This document shows, piece after piece, positions 1 to 11,971 of a DNA stretch of 64,000 bases. The position numbers were made by a program, and so were the translations under genes. Below the pieces are notes generated by a model. It made no database searches. It was not told the origin of the DNA and saw only the letters and a list, made by a program, of their open reading frames with translations. The stretch spans positions 2,232,001-2,296,000 of the forward strand of contig JAGPNK010000002.1 in the NCBI GenBank assembly GCA_020746835.1. Direction: 5' to 3'. Source of the stretch: Stachybotrys elegans. Taxonomy: Eukaryota; Ascomycota; Sordariomycetes; Hypocreales; Stachybotryaceae. Each line of letters starts with the position of its first letter. The stretch's first letter is position 1.

Positions 1-1555
1 GGGCGCTCTGGAAGCCATTGCGTGGGTTGGCGATGGCCACAAGTCGAGGTCGATGGGTGGTTGCGACGAGCAGATGAGCAGTTCAGGAAGCCCAGACTAG
101 CTCCAAGACAGGGACAGACAACGGCAGTGTCAGTGGCAGTGGCAACGGCGGCAAACACTGTAGGTAATAGGTAGGTTGTTTGGTGAGACGGGGCGGAGCG
201 AACTGAGTGGAGCAGCGGTTTTTCTCAATGGAGTAGCTAAAGCGAAAACGGATCCTGGCCACGGTTGACGGGAGCCATCAGCCAAGACACTCGGACCAAT
301 AGCACCTATCAGGCCAGCTTGTCTGAGACCTTCCTTGGCTGGCTGGTCGTTGGTCTTCTGGCTGTTAATAACTCTCTCTGTTGGATGATGGGCTGGAGAC
401 GGGAGTGGAGGTCGGGAAAAGCAACGCCTTGATCTGAAGTCGATCGGTTCGACTGGCTTCTGTGGCAGGGGCAGGCGTGGATGCTGGCGCCGATCGGAAG
501 GATAGAAAAACCTAATGAGGATTTCCGACGAGGGATGGTTGCGGCGTGGTAATTTCAGGGTAAATGATGATGGTTGCGCACAACCGAATTGGGAGATCGT
601 ACCTACTTGGGTGCAAGCAATAGGACGTATGTTTCCTGGCCGGTGATTGACAAGGGAGAGTGAGGAAGAGAGAATAAGATGAGGAGCCCCATTCGCGTGC
701 ACAGGTCGAGGCCTTGCAGTGAAATAACAAACGGAACAGGGGAAAAAAGGGCAGAGGAATGACGGGTTGCGGCAATCAGCGCTTTGACGACACGTAGCGC
801 TAGCAGAAGCTTCGTTGGTGAAGTGGTGAGATGGGCTACTATTAATAAAGCAATATGCAGTATGCAGAGTGCAGATGGAAGAAGAAGCATGAATCGATGC
901 AGATCTGCTCCATGCACTCGCACTCGGGTCTCTTCCACAAGCTGGCAGGCGGCGAGCGCTTGAATAACGCGCCGATGCGACGATGGTGGCACAGCAAAGA
1001 TTGGCGTGCGAGCGACTACAGCGGCGATCCAAATCATCTAGATGGTACAAGAACGGCACAAGGACGGAACCAACACATTGCCTGCGGATAAAGTGCTGCA
1101 GGTTATATTGGACGGTGCACTATGTTGGTAGGTAGACCTACTCATTGTAGCATGTGAATGTGAACTACTAAGGTATGTAGGCAAGTATCGAGGTCGTAGG
1201 CGCTACCACAGCCATACTACTAAGTTGATAATAAATTGTCTTTGCATCTTATCAATAACGTTCTGGAATGAAATAGTAAACAGGTAGTTGATCCATCACA
1301 AGGGTTGTACGGCGAAAAGGTACATACATAGTATGTATGTAGTATGGAAGTTGCTTTGCCTGGGCGGGCGGGTTTTTATGGAATTTTTAGACCGAGGTTA
1401 TAGGGGGGGGGGGGGGCGACAGACCAGGCTATTACCCGTAGACTCTACCATGCGAAATCGTTTGCACTCCTACACATCCTTTGCTGTTGCTTGCCTGACC
1501 ACACCCGCAATTCCCAACGCAACCATCCGCCCGCCTCACCGCACGCACCGCCATC
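1..1555. other. Gene-free region upstream of SDH2
   Basis: No convincing gene is visible. A long minus-strand open frame (130-1059) starts with GTG and encodes Ser/Pro/Arg/Cys-rich, low-complexity protein with no domain I recognise. It fits the pyrimidine-rich leader or promoter of a gene lying left of the window. The 3' part holds repeated TAGGTA/TACCTA-type words (around 1130-1180) and a run of 14 G (1403-1416), 140 bp before the SDH2 start. Confidence 0.6.
1403..1416 (+). repeat. Poly-G tract (14 G) in the SDH2 upstream region
   Basis: A homopolymer of 14 consecutive G, 140 bp upstream of the SDH2 start codon, probably in the promoter or 5' leader. Its length may vary between strains or be affected by sequencing error. 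Confidence 0.85.
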
Positions 1556-2515
1556 ATGGCCGCCCTCCGCTCCTCCATTCCTCGAGTCCTCGGCGTCTCC
1601 AGCCAGGCTGCCGCGCGCCCCGGCGCCGTCCTGTCGCGCTCCATGGCCTCGGTCAGCGAGGCCCCCTCGACCCCGGAGCCCAAGCTCAAGACGTTCCAAG
1701 TCTACCGCTGGAACCCGGACAAGCCCAGCGAGAAGCCGCGCATGCAGAGCTACACCCTCGACCTCAACAAGACGGGTCCCATGATGCTCGACGCCCTCAT
1801 CCGCATCAAGAACGAGCTCGACCCTACCCTGACCTTCAGGAGGAGTTGCCGCGAGGGTATCTGCGGCAGCTGCGCCATGAACATCAACGGACAGAACTCC
1901 CTGGCCTGCCTGTGTACGTGGCATCACCCGCTGCGCCGTACCTGGGCTTTTGCTAATTGATCTTGAAGGCCGCATCCCCACCGAGTCTTCGGCTGAGGTC
2001 AAGGTCTACCCTCTGCCTCACACCTACGTCGTCAAGGATCTCGTCCCCGATTTGACCCAGTTCTACAAGCAATACAAGTCCATCAAGCCCTACCTGCAGC
2101 GCGATACCCCTGCCGAGGATGTACGTCGTTCACATGCGCACTGCAGGTGCAATGCCCATCGCGGCTGGTTGCTGACTTAGCATCACAGGGCAAGGAGTAC
2201 CGTCAGTCCAAGGAGGACCGCAAGAAGCTCGACGGCCTTTACGAGTGCATTCTCTGCGCCTGCTGCTCTACCTCGTGCCCTTCATACTGGTGGAACTCGG
2301 AGGAGTACCTTGGCCCTGCCATCCTCCTCCAGTCGTACCGCTGGCTGGCTGATTCCCGAGACGAGCGCAAGGCCGAGCGCAAGCAGAACCTTGAGAACAA
2401 CATGAGCCTGTACCGTTGCCACACCATCCTCAACTGCACCCGCGCATGTCCCAAGGGACTCAATCCCGGTAAGGCTATTGCCGAGATCAAGAAACAGATG
2501 GCCCTGGGTGCTTAA
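1556..2515 (+). CDS. SDH2: Succinate dehydrogenase iron-sulfur subunit (complex II)
   Basis: Fe-S subunit of mitochondrial succinate dehydrogenase; it passes electrons from the flavoprotein to ubiquinone in the inner membrane. Exons: 1556-1913, 1969-2120 and 2189-2515; introns of 55 and 68 nt. The product is 278 aa, normal for the family. Residues 1-35 are rich in Ala/Arg/Ser without acidic residues, as expected of a mitochondrial presequence. The [2Fe-2S] cysteines are C98, C103, C106 and C118, in a [10 protein letters not shown] context. The ferredoxin-like C-terminal domain has C190, C193 and C196 with C257 for the [4Fe-4S] centre, and C200, C247 and C253 for the [3Fe-4S] centre. P201, N206 and H248, which line the quinone/carboxamide-fungicide pocket in the family, are all the common residues. 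Intron 1 interrupts the codon for C120. The gene stands alone on +, convergent with the folate gene. Confidence 0.98.
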
Positions 2516-3043
2516 AAGATTTACTGCATTTTGCGCATCATGCGGGTTGAATAATAGGACTACTACTACTACTGTACAGTAAAAATCAATTTCATTGTCG
2601 AAATAATCACATGCTCTTATGCAAGGACCAGCCATATCGTGAACTCGTTCGTCCCGTGGCGATTTTCGTCAACGACGACATTGTGGATTGTGGCCTCCAT
2701 GCTGGGTAATGCAACGACATTGATTGGCGAACCGTGGCGGAGCCCGCCACTAGACTGTTTTGGTATACAAGCCATCTTATCTTATTCAATGACAGCGGTA
2801 GCCGGGATGGCTGATAAGTTGGACCTATCGTGTCGCTCATGATACATGAATCCCGCCAAACTCAAGCCTACTACATGCTTCGTTGTTGAAATGCCACCCA
2901 GATGATCATGCCCATCATTCGCCTTCTCCCTTGTAATAATCCCACGTTGAGTAGACTTCTATAGAAATTCATAAAAAGAAACAAACACCGTATATGCTTA
3001 ATGCCTCTTGGGGCCACTCCTCATCCTCGCAAAACCGAGGCCT
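2516..3043. other. Convergent 3' region between SDH2 and the C1-THF synthase gene
   Basis: The stretch lies between the stop codons of two convergent genes and should hold both 3' UTRs. It includes an ACT-repeat patch near 2560-2575. No coding potential is seen. Confidence 0.7.
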
Positions 3044-4064
3044 CTAAAAGAGCCCATCAATCTCACCAGTCTCGACGTCGACGTCGACGTTGAGGTAGCC
3101 CGGAGCCGTGGGAAGACCGGGAATCGTCTGGATGTCGGCAGCCAGTGCATACCTGCGATTAGGTTAGTTACTGTTGACGGGGAGATGCAGACAAGTTTGA
3201 GGGCCCAAATCTTACAGATATCCTGCTCCCGCAGCCATGCGCACATCTCTGATGGGAACCGTGAAGCCTGTTGGCGCACCCTTCAGGTCGGGATCGTGCG
3301 ACAGCGAGTACTGCGTCTTGGCCACGCAGATAGGCAGATTGCCGAAGCCCTGCTTGGTGTAGGTATCGACCTTCTTCTGGGCCAGCTCGCTGAACTCGAC
3401 CTTCTCAGCACCATACATCTTTTGGCCAATGGCCTCGATGCGTTCCTGAACGGAGCCCTCAAGGTCGTACGTCAGAGTCAGCTCCTTGGGAAGCTTGCTG
3501 GCAGCAATCACGCCCTTGGCGAGGTCAACAGCGCCCTTGCCACCCTCAGCCCAGTGGTTGGCCAGGATGGCATCCTCGGCGCCTGCAGCAATGGCCTCCT
3601 CGCGGACAACGGCAATCTCAGCCTCGGTGTCAGTCGAGAACTTGTTGATGGCAACAACCACAGGCACGCCAAAGGACTTGGCGTTGGCAATGTGCTTCTT
3701 CAGGTTCACACAGCCAGCGCGCAGAATCTCCACGTTCTCCTCCCTGTACACGGCGTTGAGCGCAGCGCCTGGAGCGATAGGGGGGCCGCCTCCATGCACC
3801 TTGAGAGCGCGGACCGTGGCAACTACGACAACCACGTCGGGAACCAGGCCCGAGGTTCGGCACTTGATGTTGAAGAAGCGCTCTCCACCCATGGTAAAGT
3901 CGAAACCGGCTTCTGTCACAACGAAGCCGGCCTGCTCGTCGTGGTCCTCGTCGGGCTCAGTTCCTGCAAGCTTCAAGGCCAACTTGTCGGCCAGAATAGA
4001 GCTCTGCCCGATACTGATGTTGGCGAAGGGACCAGCGTGCACGAAGACGGGAGTACCCTCCAGA

Positions 4065-4099
<35 letters not shown>

Positions 4100-6334
4100 G
4101 AGAGCAGTCAGAGCTCCACCGGCACCAATATCGTCGCAGGTGACGGGATCGCCGCTGCGAGAGGTTGCCACGACCATACGACCGAGGCGTTCACGCATAT
4201 CCGCAAGGCTCGTGCTCAGGGCAAGGATGGCCATGCATTCACTGGCGACGGAGATGTCGAAGCCTGTCTCACGCGTGAAGCCTCTCTCGGTAGGTGCCGT
4301 GCCGACAGTGATGCCTCTGAGATGGCGGTCGTTGACATCGAGCACTCGACGCCATGTGATGGTCTCAGGGTCAATGTCGAGACGAGCAAACTTGGTGATT
4401 TCCTCAGGTGTCAAGTCATCAGGGTTCGTCTTGTCAATGCCCAGCTTCTTGAGCCGGCGGAACATGACCGGAACAAACTTCCTCACGCCATTCTTGGCGG
4501 GAACCAGGCGCTTGTATAGGGCGCCATCCTTCTGCGTGTTCTCGTGGAAAATGCGCGTCTCGATGGCGGCAGCGAGGAGGTTGTTGGCGGCGGTGATGGC
4601 ATGGATGTCGCCCGTGAGATGCATGTTGAACTCGTCCATGGGAATAACCTGACTGTATCCTCCTCCAGCCGCACCGCCCTTGATGCCAAAGGTAGGCCCC
4701 TGACTAGGCTGTCGCACGTTGGCAAACGTGATGCGGCCCAGCTGAGCGCCAAGAGCCTGGGCCAAGCCGATGGTGGTAGTTGACTTTCCCTCTCCAAGCG
4801 GGGTCGGGGTGATGCCCGTCACCACGACATATCGACCGTTTTGGCGGTGCTCAAGCCTCTTGAGCAGACTGAGGTCCACCTTGGCCTTGTATGCGCCGTA
4901 AGGCTCCAGCTCGTGAGGGGCAATGCCAACCTCAGCGGCAATGCGGGTGATTTGCTTGGGCGTCTGGTTGCGGGAGACGGCAATGTCTGAGGGCACAGGA
5001 GTCTGGATATTGAGGGGAAGCGGGATGATCTTCCTCCGCTTCTCAGCCTCGAAGTAGTTGGTTGTAGCATCAACCACGTTCTGGAGGAGCATGGCGACTG
5101 TCATAGGGCCCACACCTCCTGGGACCGGAGTGATAGCGGAGGCAACTTGGGAGGCCGTCTCATAGTCTACATCACCAACGAGTCGCTGGCCAGACTTCTT
5201 GCTGGCATCAGGGATGAAGTTGGTACCAACATCGATGACGACAACACCCTCCTTGAGCCACTCACCCTTGATGAAGTGAGGGGAGCCGATGGCAGCAATG
5301 ACGACATCGGCGTTCTTCAAGTGATGCTCGAGATCCTTGGTCTTGGAGTGGCACACGGTCACAGTAGCGTCGGCGTTGCGCAGCAGGTAGCTGACAGGGC
5401 TACCGACGATGTCACTTCGGCCGACAACGACGGCAGACTTGCCTGCCAGGTCGACGCCCGCCTCCTTGAGCAGGTACATGACGCCCTTGGGGGTGCAAGG
5501 AACGAAGAGGGGGCTGCCGCCCTTCTTAGCGAGCTCTCCGATGTTGCTGGTGCCGAAGCCATCAACATCCTTCTCGTCGGCCACAGCAGAAGTGACAGAG
5601 TACTCGGAGATGGTCTTGGGAAGAGGCAGCTGGACCAGGATGCCATTGACCGAGGCGTCGTTGTTGAGACGACGGATCTGGTCCAGGAGCTCTGGCTCAG
5701 AGATGGTCTCAGGAAAGTGAAGCAGCTCACAGTCGATGCCAGCCTAGAGGAAGCCATGATAAGATATCGGCCTACATGCTGGGGGTTGATACCAAGAACA
5801 TACCTCGCGGGCGGCAATGAGTTTCATCCGAACATAGGTTGCTGATGACCGGTTAGAGGGGCAATGCGGGGAAAGGAAAGGACCCGGATTGAGATTGACA
5901 TACAGGAATCAGAGCGGTCGCCAACTAATGTATGAGTGATTGATTAGCTGGAAGTGCCTACGAGCGAGAGGTGAGTGCGAGAAGAATGCGCTAGACTGAC
6001 CTTGGATGATCTTGAGGCTGGGCTTGTACCGAGGGTTCAGCTTCTGCTTCTCGGTAATTTCTTGACCAAGACGCTCTCGGATGCTCTTGGCAATGGCAGT
6101 GCCGTCTAGCCTGACAGCAACCATGGCAGGCGAAGATGAGCTCAACGACCTCTTCTGGAAGATATTGGGCTGTTGGGCGAGGTGATGACGAGTCCGAGGG
6201 TATGACGAGAAGCAAGCAGCAGAAGCAGCTCGGGCGGAGGAGAGGAATGAGTGGTGGTCCAGAGCCTTAGGAAGAAAGTGGCATGCGCGGCGGGCGATAG
6301 TGATGCCGATAATAGGAGGGGCAAGCCAACCCAT
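3044..6334 (-). CDS. ADE3: Trifunctional C1-tetrahydrofolate synthase with optional mitochondrial presequence
   Basis: The enzyme interconverts one-carbon folates: methylene-THF dehydrogenase, methenyl-THF cyclohydrolase and ATP-dependent formyl-THF ligase. Exons on the minus strand: 6334 (or 6124)-6001, 5924-5904, 5841-5804, 5743-3216 and 3152-3044. From the ATG at 6124 the protein is 939 aa, close to yeast Ade3. The N-terminal dehydrogenase/cyclohydrolase domain has the catalytic YVRMK lysine (K55), a GRSDIVGSP nucleotide loop (169-179) and PGGVGPMT (269-276). The ligase domain has the P-loop [13 protein letters not shown] (about 375-387). The frame stays open upstream to an ATG at 6334, adding 70 residues rich in Arg, Ser and Ala with a single acidic residue, a textbook mitochondrial presequence. 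The 6334 ATG has a poor context (T at -3); the 6124 ATG has a strong one (G at -3, G at +4). A two-codon uORF (ATG, TAC, TAG) abuts the upstream start. Yeast uses separate genes (MIS1 and ADE3). The enzyme call is firm; dual targeting is inference. Confidence 0.96.
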
Positions 6335-8570
6335 CTAGTACATACCTGGAAGTAGTATGGACCTACCTATCTCTCAATAGCAATTGGGTGGAAAGCTGGG
6401 CGGGTTTCTCCAAGGCTGGCTGTCAGTGGGAGGACGAAAAGAGGGCGGCTGCACGTGCCCTGTGGCTACTTAGTACTAGCTAGCTGCAGGGTCTCCATGT
6501 TATTCCGACTCTTCTCAAAAATGAAGATGGGAGAGAAGCATGGATGGACCTTGGAGTTTGAGGAACTCCAACCAGACGATGGGATTTGCCGAACTGCCAA
6601 TGAAAATTTCAGCCACCCGAGTCATCCACAACAAGTTTGCTGACCCGCCCACGACTCTGTTCCATTTGTGATGGTTCACATGCGTTGCTCAATTTACCTC
6701 GAGTATTGGCTCACCATATGACTCCCATATCGACTGTGCTAGCTAGCCACTACCGGCTGAGTGTTTCATCGCGCGACGGCAACTATCGGGCCCATGCATA
6801 TCCATACCCATTGTGGACATGTTTGCTGGCTTGTGATGTGGATGTTATAATACATACACCGGGCTCTTCCATTGCCATAGACCGTACGCTCAGGATTAGA
6901 ACAGGACGTCTGGACCCTTCACTGGAGGAAGCCCTAGGTACACCGACCCCGATGCAGATAATTATTAAAGCGCACTGACCTTTGTAGCTGACTACCTACC
7001 GCTATATAATGACATTTACCAGCAGTTTTGATAAGTATACCCTTTGCCAGTGTAACCTTTGCCTACAGCCCTAATGCTGCTGCCTTACTTATTGTGGCCG
7101 ACCAGACGGCTTGGGTCCTTTATCCGATGTTGGGCGGGTTTTGACGGCCTGACCAAGGTCGGATGCTGTTCCTTAGATCTACGGATAGGAACACCACAGA
7201 AGCATCCGGGCAAGGTGCTGGTTAGTAGTACCCTCCGTCAAGCAGTCCTGAGTGACTTGCATATTGCCCCTGTCCTATCCCTGCTGTCAGTATTTTTTAT
7301 TGCCCTCACCGACGGTATCCTGCATTAGACGCACATTTGTTGGTACGACCTGTTGGTAGTATGAGATTGTATCTTGGCGGCGAGTGTTGGAAGGTACTTG
7401 GTACGTTCATGTGGGCTGTCGATGAGGGCGATCAAGGTTCTGCGCAGGCTGTCGTATTCATCACTACTTGCATATGTACTTATATGATTGATGTTCACCG
7501 CTCCATATGTAAGGAGGTACATGCCGTATCTCACTGTCTGTAACAACAAACATCGGTAATAACCATGCAGCAAACAAGTACTAGGTACCGTGTTCAAGTC
7601 GATCTGGTATTCATGTGCGTGTCAACGGATGCTGCACTACGGAAAGTGCACTCTCCCCACAGCACATCGGTGTTGCCGCGCTTCAATGGATGTTGGCTGC
7701 ACCTGCATCTCCAGACCCCTGCTCCTGCCGTTGGTTGCATGGCACCTACTAGGTACTAGTGGCTTCCAGAGTGGCGCCTTCTACATGCATATGTATGGAT
7801 AGGTAGGGTCTCATGTAGGGAGGCACTATTTACCCTACCCGGTATACAAGATAGGCGTCTTAAGGGATATCCATCCGCCTCCCAAGGCGGTGCAGCCCAG
7901 CTTGATTCCGTCCCGTGATGAAAATCAATGTGGTGTCACCCCAGGCGTCGCAATACGACAAGCTTCCGCGGGCCACGAAACGTTTATTATAAGCTACTAC
8001 CTAGCCTCTCCGTTTCTGTACTAACATACATCTACCGGGTGAGTCAGGCGCCTGCCGCTGGCAACTCACTGAAAGCCGCCCTGCAGTCGTGGCTATGGGT
8101 GGCTGCTGCAACCCTGCGAGACGTTCTTCCCTCCCTCCTCCCCGCCGACCAAACCTCCAGCAACCACGCACACGCCGAGAACAGAATTTCACCTCAACAC
8201 AGAAAAAGAAGCGAGTACTTTATCCAAGTATCTACGCACCCTGCTTCCTCCTCTGTTCAAGCAACCTGAGTCACCCGGTGAACCTCAGTGCTTATAACGC
8301 AGCCTCGTTCCCTTTGGCACCAAGTCACTCTACCTCCTCGCCTTCACGCTCTGCCATTTTAGCCTCTGTCTCTTTCCGTGAACCCAGCTGCGCAAGGACC
8401 TGAGCTACCAAAAGACAGGCAGACGCGTCAGAATTGCTTTCTTCATGGTGAGATTTTCCATGATACGGCCATTCCCTCCATCCTCATCGCCCAGCTAATA
8501 AATACTATGCCTTCTGCTTTCTCTCGCCCTCCCAGACCCCCATGTACGTACATTTGCATTGGATTTCCAT
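6335..8570. other. 2.2-kb gene-free region
   Basis: This lies between the divergent C1-THF synthase and SP-RING genes, so it contains both promoters and leaders. Only short, unconserved open frames occur. Words of the TAGGTAC/GTACCTA type recur (for example near 7580 and 7745-7757). The last ~500 bp before the SP-RING start are pyrimidine-rich, as in many fungal promoters and leaders. Confidence 0.6.
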
Positions 8571-11500
8571 ATGCCTCCATATCCCAAGCGGACACGCGCC
8601 GAGGCCGAGGCCGAGGCCGAGGCCTCCATCCAGAGCGCTCAAGTAGCCACGTCAAATCGCACCCTACATGCCTTTATCGGTGGCCATCGCCCAGCATGGT
8701 TGACAAACGGCGACCAGCCTCACCAGCTCTCGAGACCAGCAGCACGGCCGCGAAAGGTCATCTCGCACGCAGTCAAGCGTCGTTCTCTACCCGAGAATTC
8801 TGGAAAGCCAACCTCCAGCTCTATGACGCCAGTGCCAGTGGCTTCGCAACCGGATCTCAACATGAGCGATGTTCCCAGACAATCCTTGCCGTCGCTAAGT
8901 ATCGTGGGACAGCCTGGGGACTTAGCCCCGTAAGTTGTGCCGATTCCGTTATCAATTCCCCATCACCATCCCGATCCTTGCACATCTCCCTTACACTAAT
9001 GCCTGATGTACTAACATGCTATTCAACTAGCTCCAATGCTGTCCTACCATCTCCAGCCTTGACCAATAACTCCAGCCCTGTGTTACCAGAACGGGGCAAC
9101 GATTCACCGATCAAAAGCAAAATATCTGGCGCCAGTCTCACAGAAGTTCCTACAGCTTGCAATCCCGCAGAAACGCCGGCAGAGCACGCCACAGTCGACA
9201 ATAGCGAAGCAGTCTCCTCTGGTCAAGGCGAGGAGGGGGATGGCTCGGACCCTCTTGCTACGGGCCACCAGCTTCCTTCACAGCCTTCCACCGCCCTCAC
9301 CCCAGGTAACCAGTCTCAGGTGAATGCTCCAGGGAACGAATTGCATCCCAGTGGCATGCATTTGGCCCCGAATAACCTGCACGGGCAACCAGTCCTGCAC
9401 GTTGAGACAGCCACCAGCGGGAACAACCCTCGCCTTGCTCACCATGCCGGGAGTGTCGGTCACAACATCAAGGACAGCCCAAGTCCACTCACTCCAACAC
9501 CAAGCGCCGTGCAGGTTGGGCTTATCATGAGCCATTGGCTCCGCGAGGTCGACACTCGGTTGGGACAATTCAATAGGCCTGATTCTCTGCATCATGCAGT
9601 AGAAGCGCCACGCTACCGCATATTGCGCGACGCCTGCGCTCAGAGCGACTATTTTTACATCATATTTCACAGGCATTTCTGCCTCTGGTCTCGTGACAGG
9701 GCAACTCTATATGCTGAATACCATGGTTTGGTGGCGCCTCAAACCATCGATGACGCCTTCAATGAGCTTCTTCAGGTTCTGAGACCCAACTACGAGATTG
9801 CATCTCACCACCTGCAATGGTTTTCTGAATTCCCCTCCTCTTTGAATCGCGACGCCGCCCCCGTTGTCCAATATTGGAAGTCGCAGATTGCCGAGTTCTT
9901 GATCAAGTACTCCAGGGACTGGCCCTTGGCATCAGTAAAGATTGCCAGTAGGGGGGTACCCATCACAGCAGGGGAACTGAAGGACGTGTTGAACTGCAGG
10001 TCTCGCGTGCTTCAGCTAGTCATTTTTACAATGAGTCGCAGAAGTCTTGGCATCCTCGACGGCCCACGGGCTTCCCAGCTGAACGCGCTGTTTAACCATG
10101 ATCAAAATGTCGAGCAATGGCTGTCAGAGGGCCGCAGAATGCCAAACCAGGTGGCAGATGCCAGACGCGAGATATGGTTACAGTACACATCGTTGATGAC
10201 TCAAAATTCCCTTGCAAATCCTCGCACGGGACCATCGCACTATGCATCACATCAAGCCTATCAGAGTCCCCGCGCCGTTGAACCGGGAACTGTTGGGATG
10301 AGTTCTGCCGTGCCGCAAAACCCGCCTGCCAGTCAAATCCAGCCGCCTCGCACAGTCACTTCGGGATGGCCTTTGGGTTCCTCGATGAGCAACTCGGCCC
10401 AGACAGCCACGACCGGGGGACGAGGGATTGCACCGCCCATAGGGACTTCCAGCTTAGGTTTTGTAGGACTGTCTGGCGATAGTCAGCCCACCACAAGCTC
10501 GATGCCGATTGTTCCAACTGCACAAACTCCCATGGCTAGAACATCATATCCTGCAGATCCGCGACAAGCGCAATCACGGAGCCAACAACCAATTGGGATT
10601 CCCTCCCACATGGTGCTTTCTAGCTCACAAAACCCAAACCCCCAGCATACCACCAACGCAAGAGATACTTTGGCCATCGGCCATGGATCGGGTCCTGGAG
10701 GGGTTCCTACTACACAGCAGACAAGGAATTCTGGAGTTGACAATGCCTTGTTCTCCGATTCCAACGTTCAAGGGTTACCCCAACAGCCTGGAAGACCGCC
10801 CGTCATTACACAAACTGGTGCGTTGATTGCAACGAGAACAGCAGTCCCATCCTCCACCCCAACGCCACGGTCTGTCAACCTGCCGCCGGTGGATGAGTAC
10901 GGATGGACCTCTGTACGACCGAGCCTTCATCTACTCCATCTCCGAAGTCCAAAGAGAACCTCCGTCTCCCTGGCCACCTCTCCACACTACCAATTTATTA
11001 CCAGGTTGGCAGTTGGTCCTACTCATATCGTTCCTCAGAATAGGCTGTGGAAGCTGAAGTTCTGGCTTACGGAAGAGCAACTGTCCAAGGTCAACCCCTC
11101 CGTAGAACCGGCCCCGGACGACCCGCCTGCCAGCCGGTATTACAACGGGTCCTACCGATATCGGCTCCGTCTATGTGCCTTGCCCGATGATAGAACACCA
11201 GACGAGGAAGATTGGGTTGTCCTTGCAGCCCACTGGCCTGAGCACATATTTATTACATTCAATGGCGAGCCACAGTTCACTCTAAGGAAACAACATTCTC
11301 ATCATGACCGGCCTATCGAGCTCACCCGATCGCTCGTTCAAGGCGAGAATCTGGTGGAAGTGAGCATTCCAGTATCGAAACTACGCCAAGCAGGCAACAG
11401 GAATTACTTCATGGCTGTCGAGGTTGTTCAGACGCTTAGCCACGAATCTGTCAAGGCTTTAGTTGATGGGGCCAAACATGTCGGTGCTGGCGACATAATG

Positions 11501-11971
11501 CAGGAACTAGGCAGACGTCTCGGATCATCGGGATCCGACGATGACATCATGGTTATCAACGACACGCTGACAGTGTCGGTAGCAGATCCGTTTAGTGGCT
11601 CGCTTTACAAAGTGCCGGTTCGAGGCAACAAGTGTCGACATCTAGAGTGTTTCGACCTGGAGACTTGGCTGCAGACTCGGCCCAGAAAGCCTATAGGCGA
11701 GCCCTGCGAGCCTTGTATGACGGATGTCTGGAAGTGCCCGATCTGCGATTCCGACTGTCGGCCTTCAAGCCTGCGAATCGATGATTTCTTTGCACAGATT
11801 GCGCAGAAGCTTGCTTCTAATAGCGACACTCACGTCAAACATGTGACTTTGCGCAAAGATGGGCGCTGGGAGGCGGTCAAGGTGGATGATGACCCGAACC
11901 ATGATAGCGACGAATCCCCTGGTCCACGGCACAGCGAAAGGGCGGCGCCCGAGGTGATCGAAATTGATTGA
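8571..11971 (+). CDS. SP-RING (MIZ) zinc-finger protein, putative SUMO E3 ligase
   Basis: Probable SUMO ligase or transcription co-regulator of the Siz/PIAS/ZMIZ class. Exons: 8571-8929 and 9031-11971; the 101-nt intron has a perfect TACTAAC branch site. The product is 1099 aa. The first half is disordered and rich in Ser, Pro, Gln and Thr, and a GCCGAG hexamer repeat encodes an Ala-Glu run near the N terminus. A PINIT-like beta-rich region precedes the SP-RING, whose ligands lie around C988, H990, C1022 and C1025 (contexts KCRHLECFDLETW and WKCPICDSDC). After it come two candidate SUMO-interacting motifs: DDDIMVIND just upstream and VIEID at the extreme C terminus. I see no SAP domain. The start at 8571 is the first ATG in the exon-1 frame; an upstream exon cannot be excluded. 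The stop lies within a TGAT repeat. Domain call good, substrate unknown. Confidence 0.85.

Noticed and set aside
130..1059. A 309-codon minus-strand open frame
   Set aside because: It starts with GTG, is low-complexity Ser/Pro/Arg/Cys sequence, has no domain, and fits a pyrimidine-rich leader or promoter.
3008..4519. A 503-codon plus-strand open frame
   Set aside because: It is the antisense shadow of the C1-tetrahydrofolate synthase exon, which has full family motifs on the other strand.
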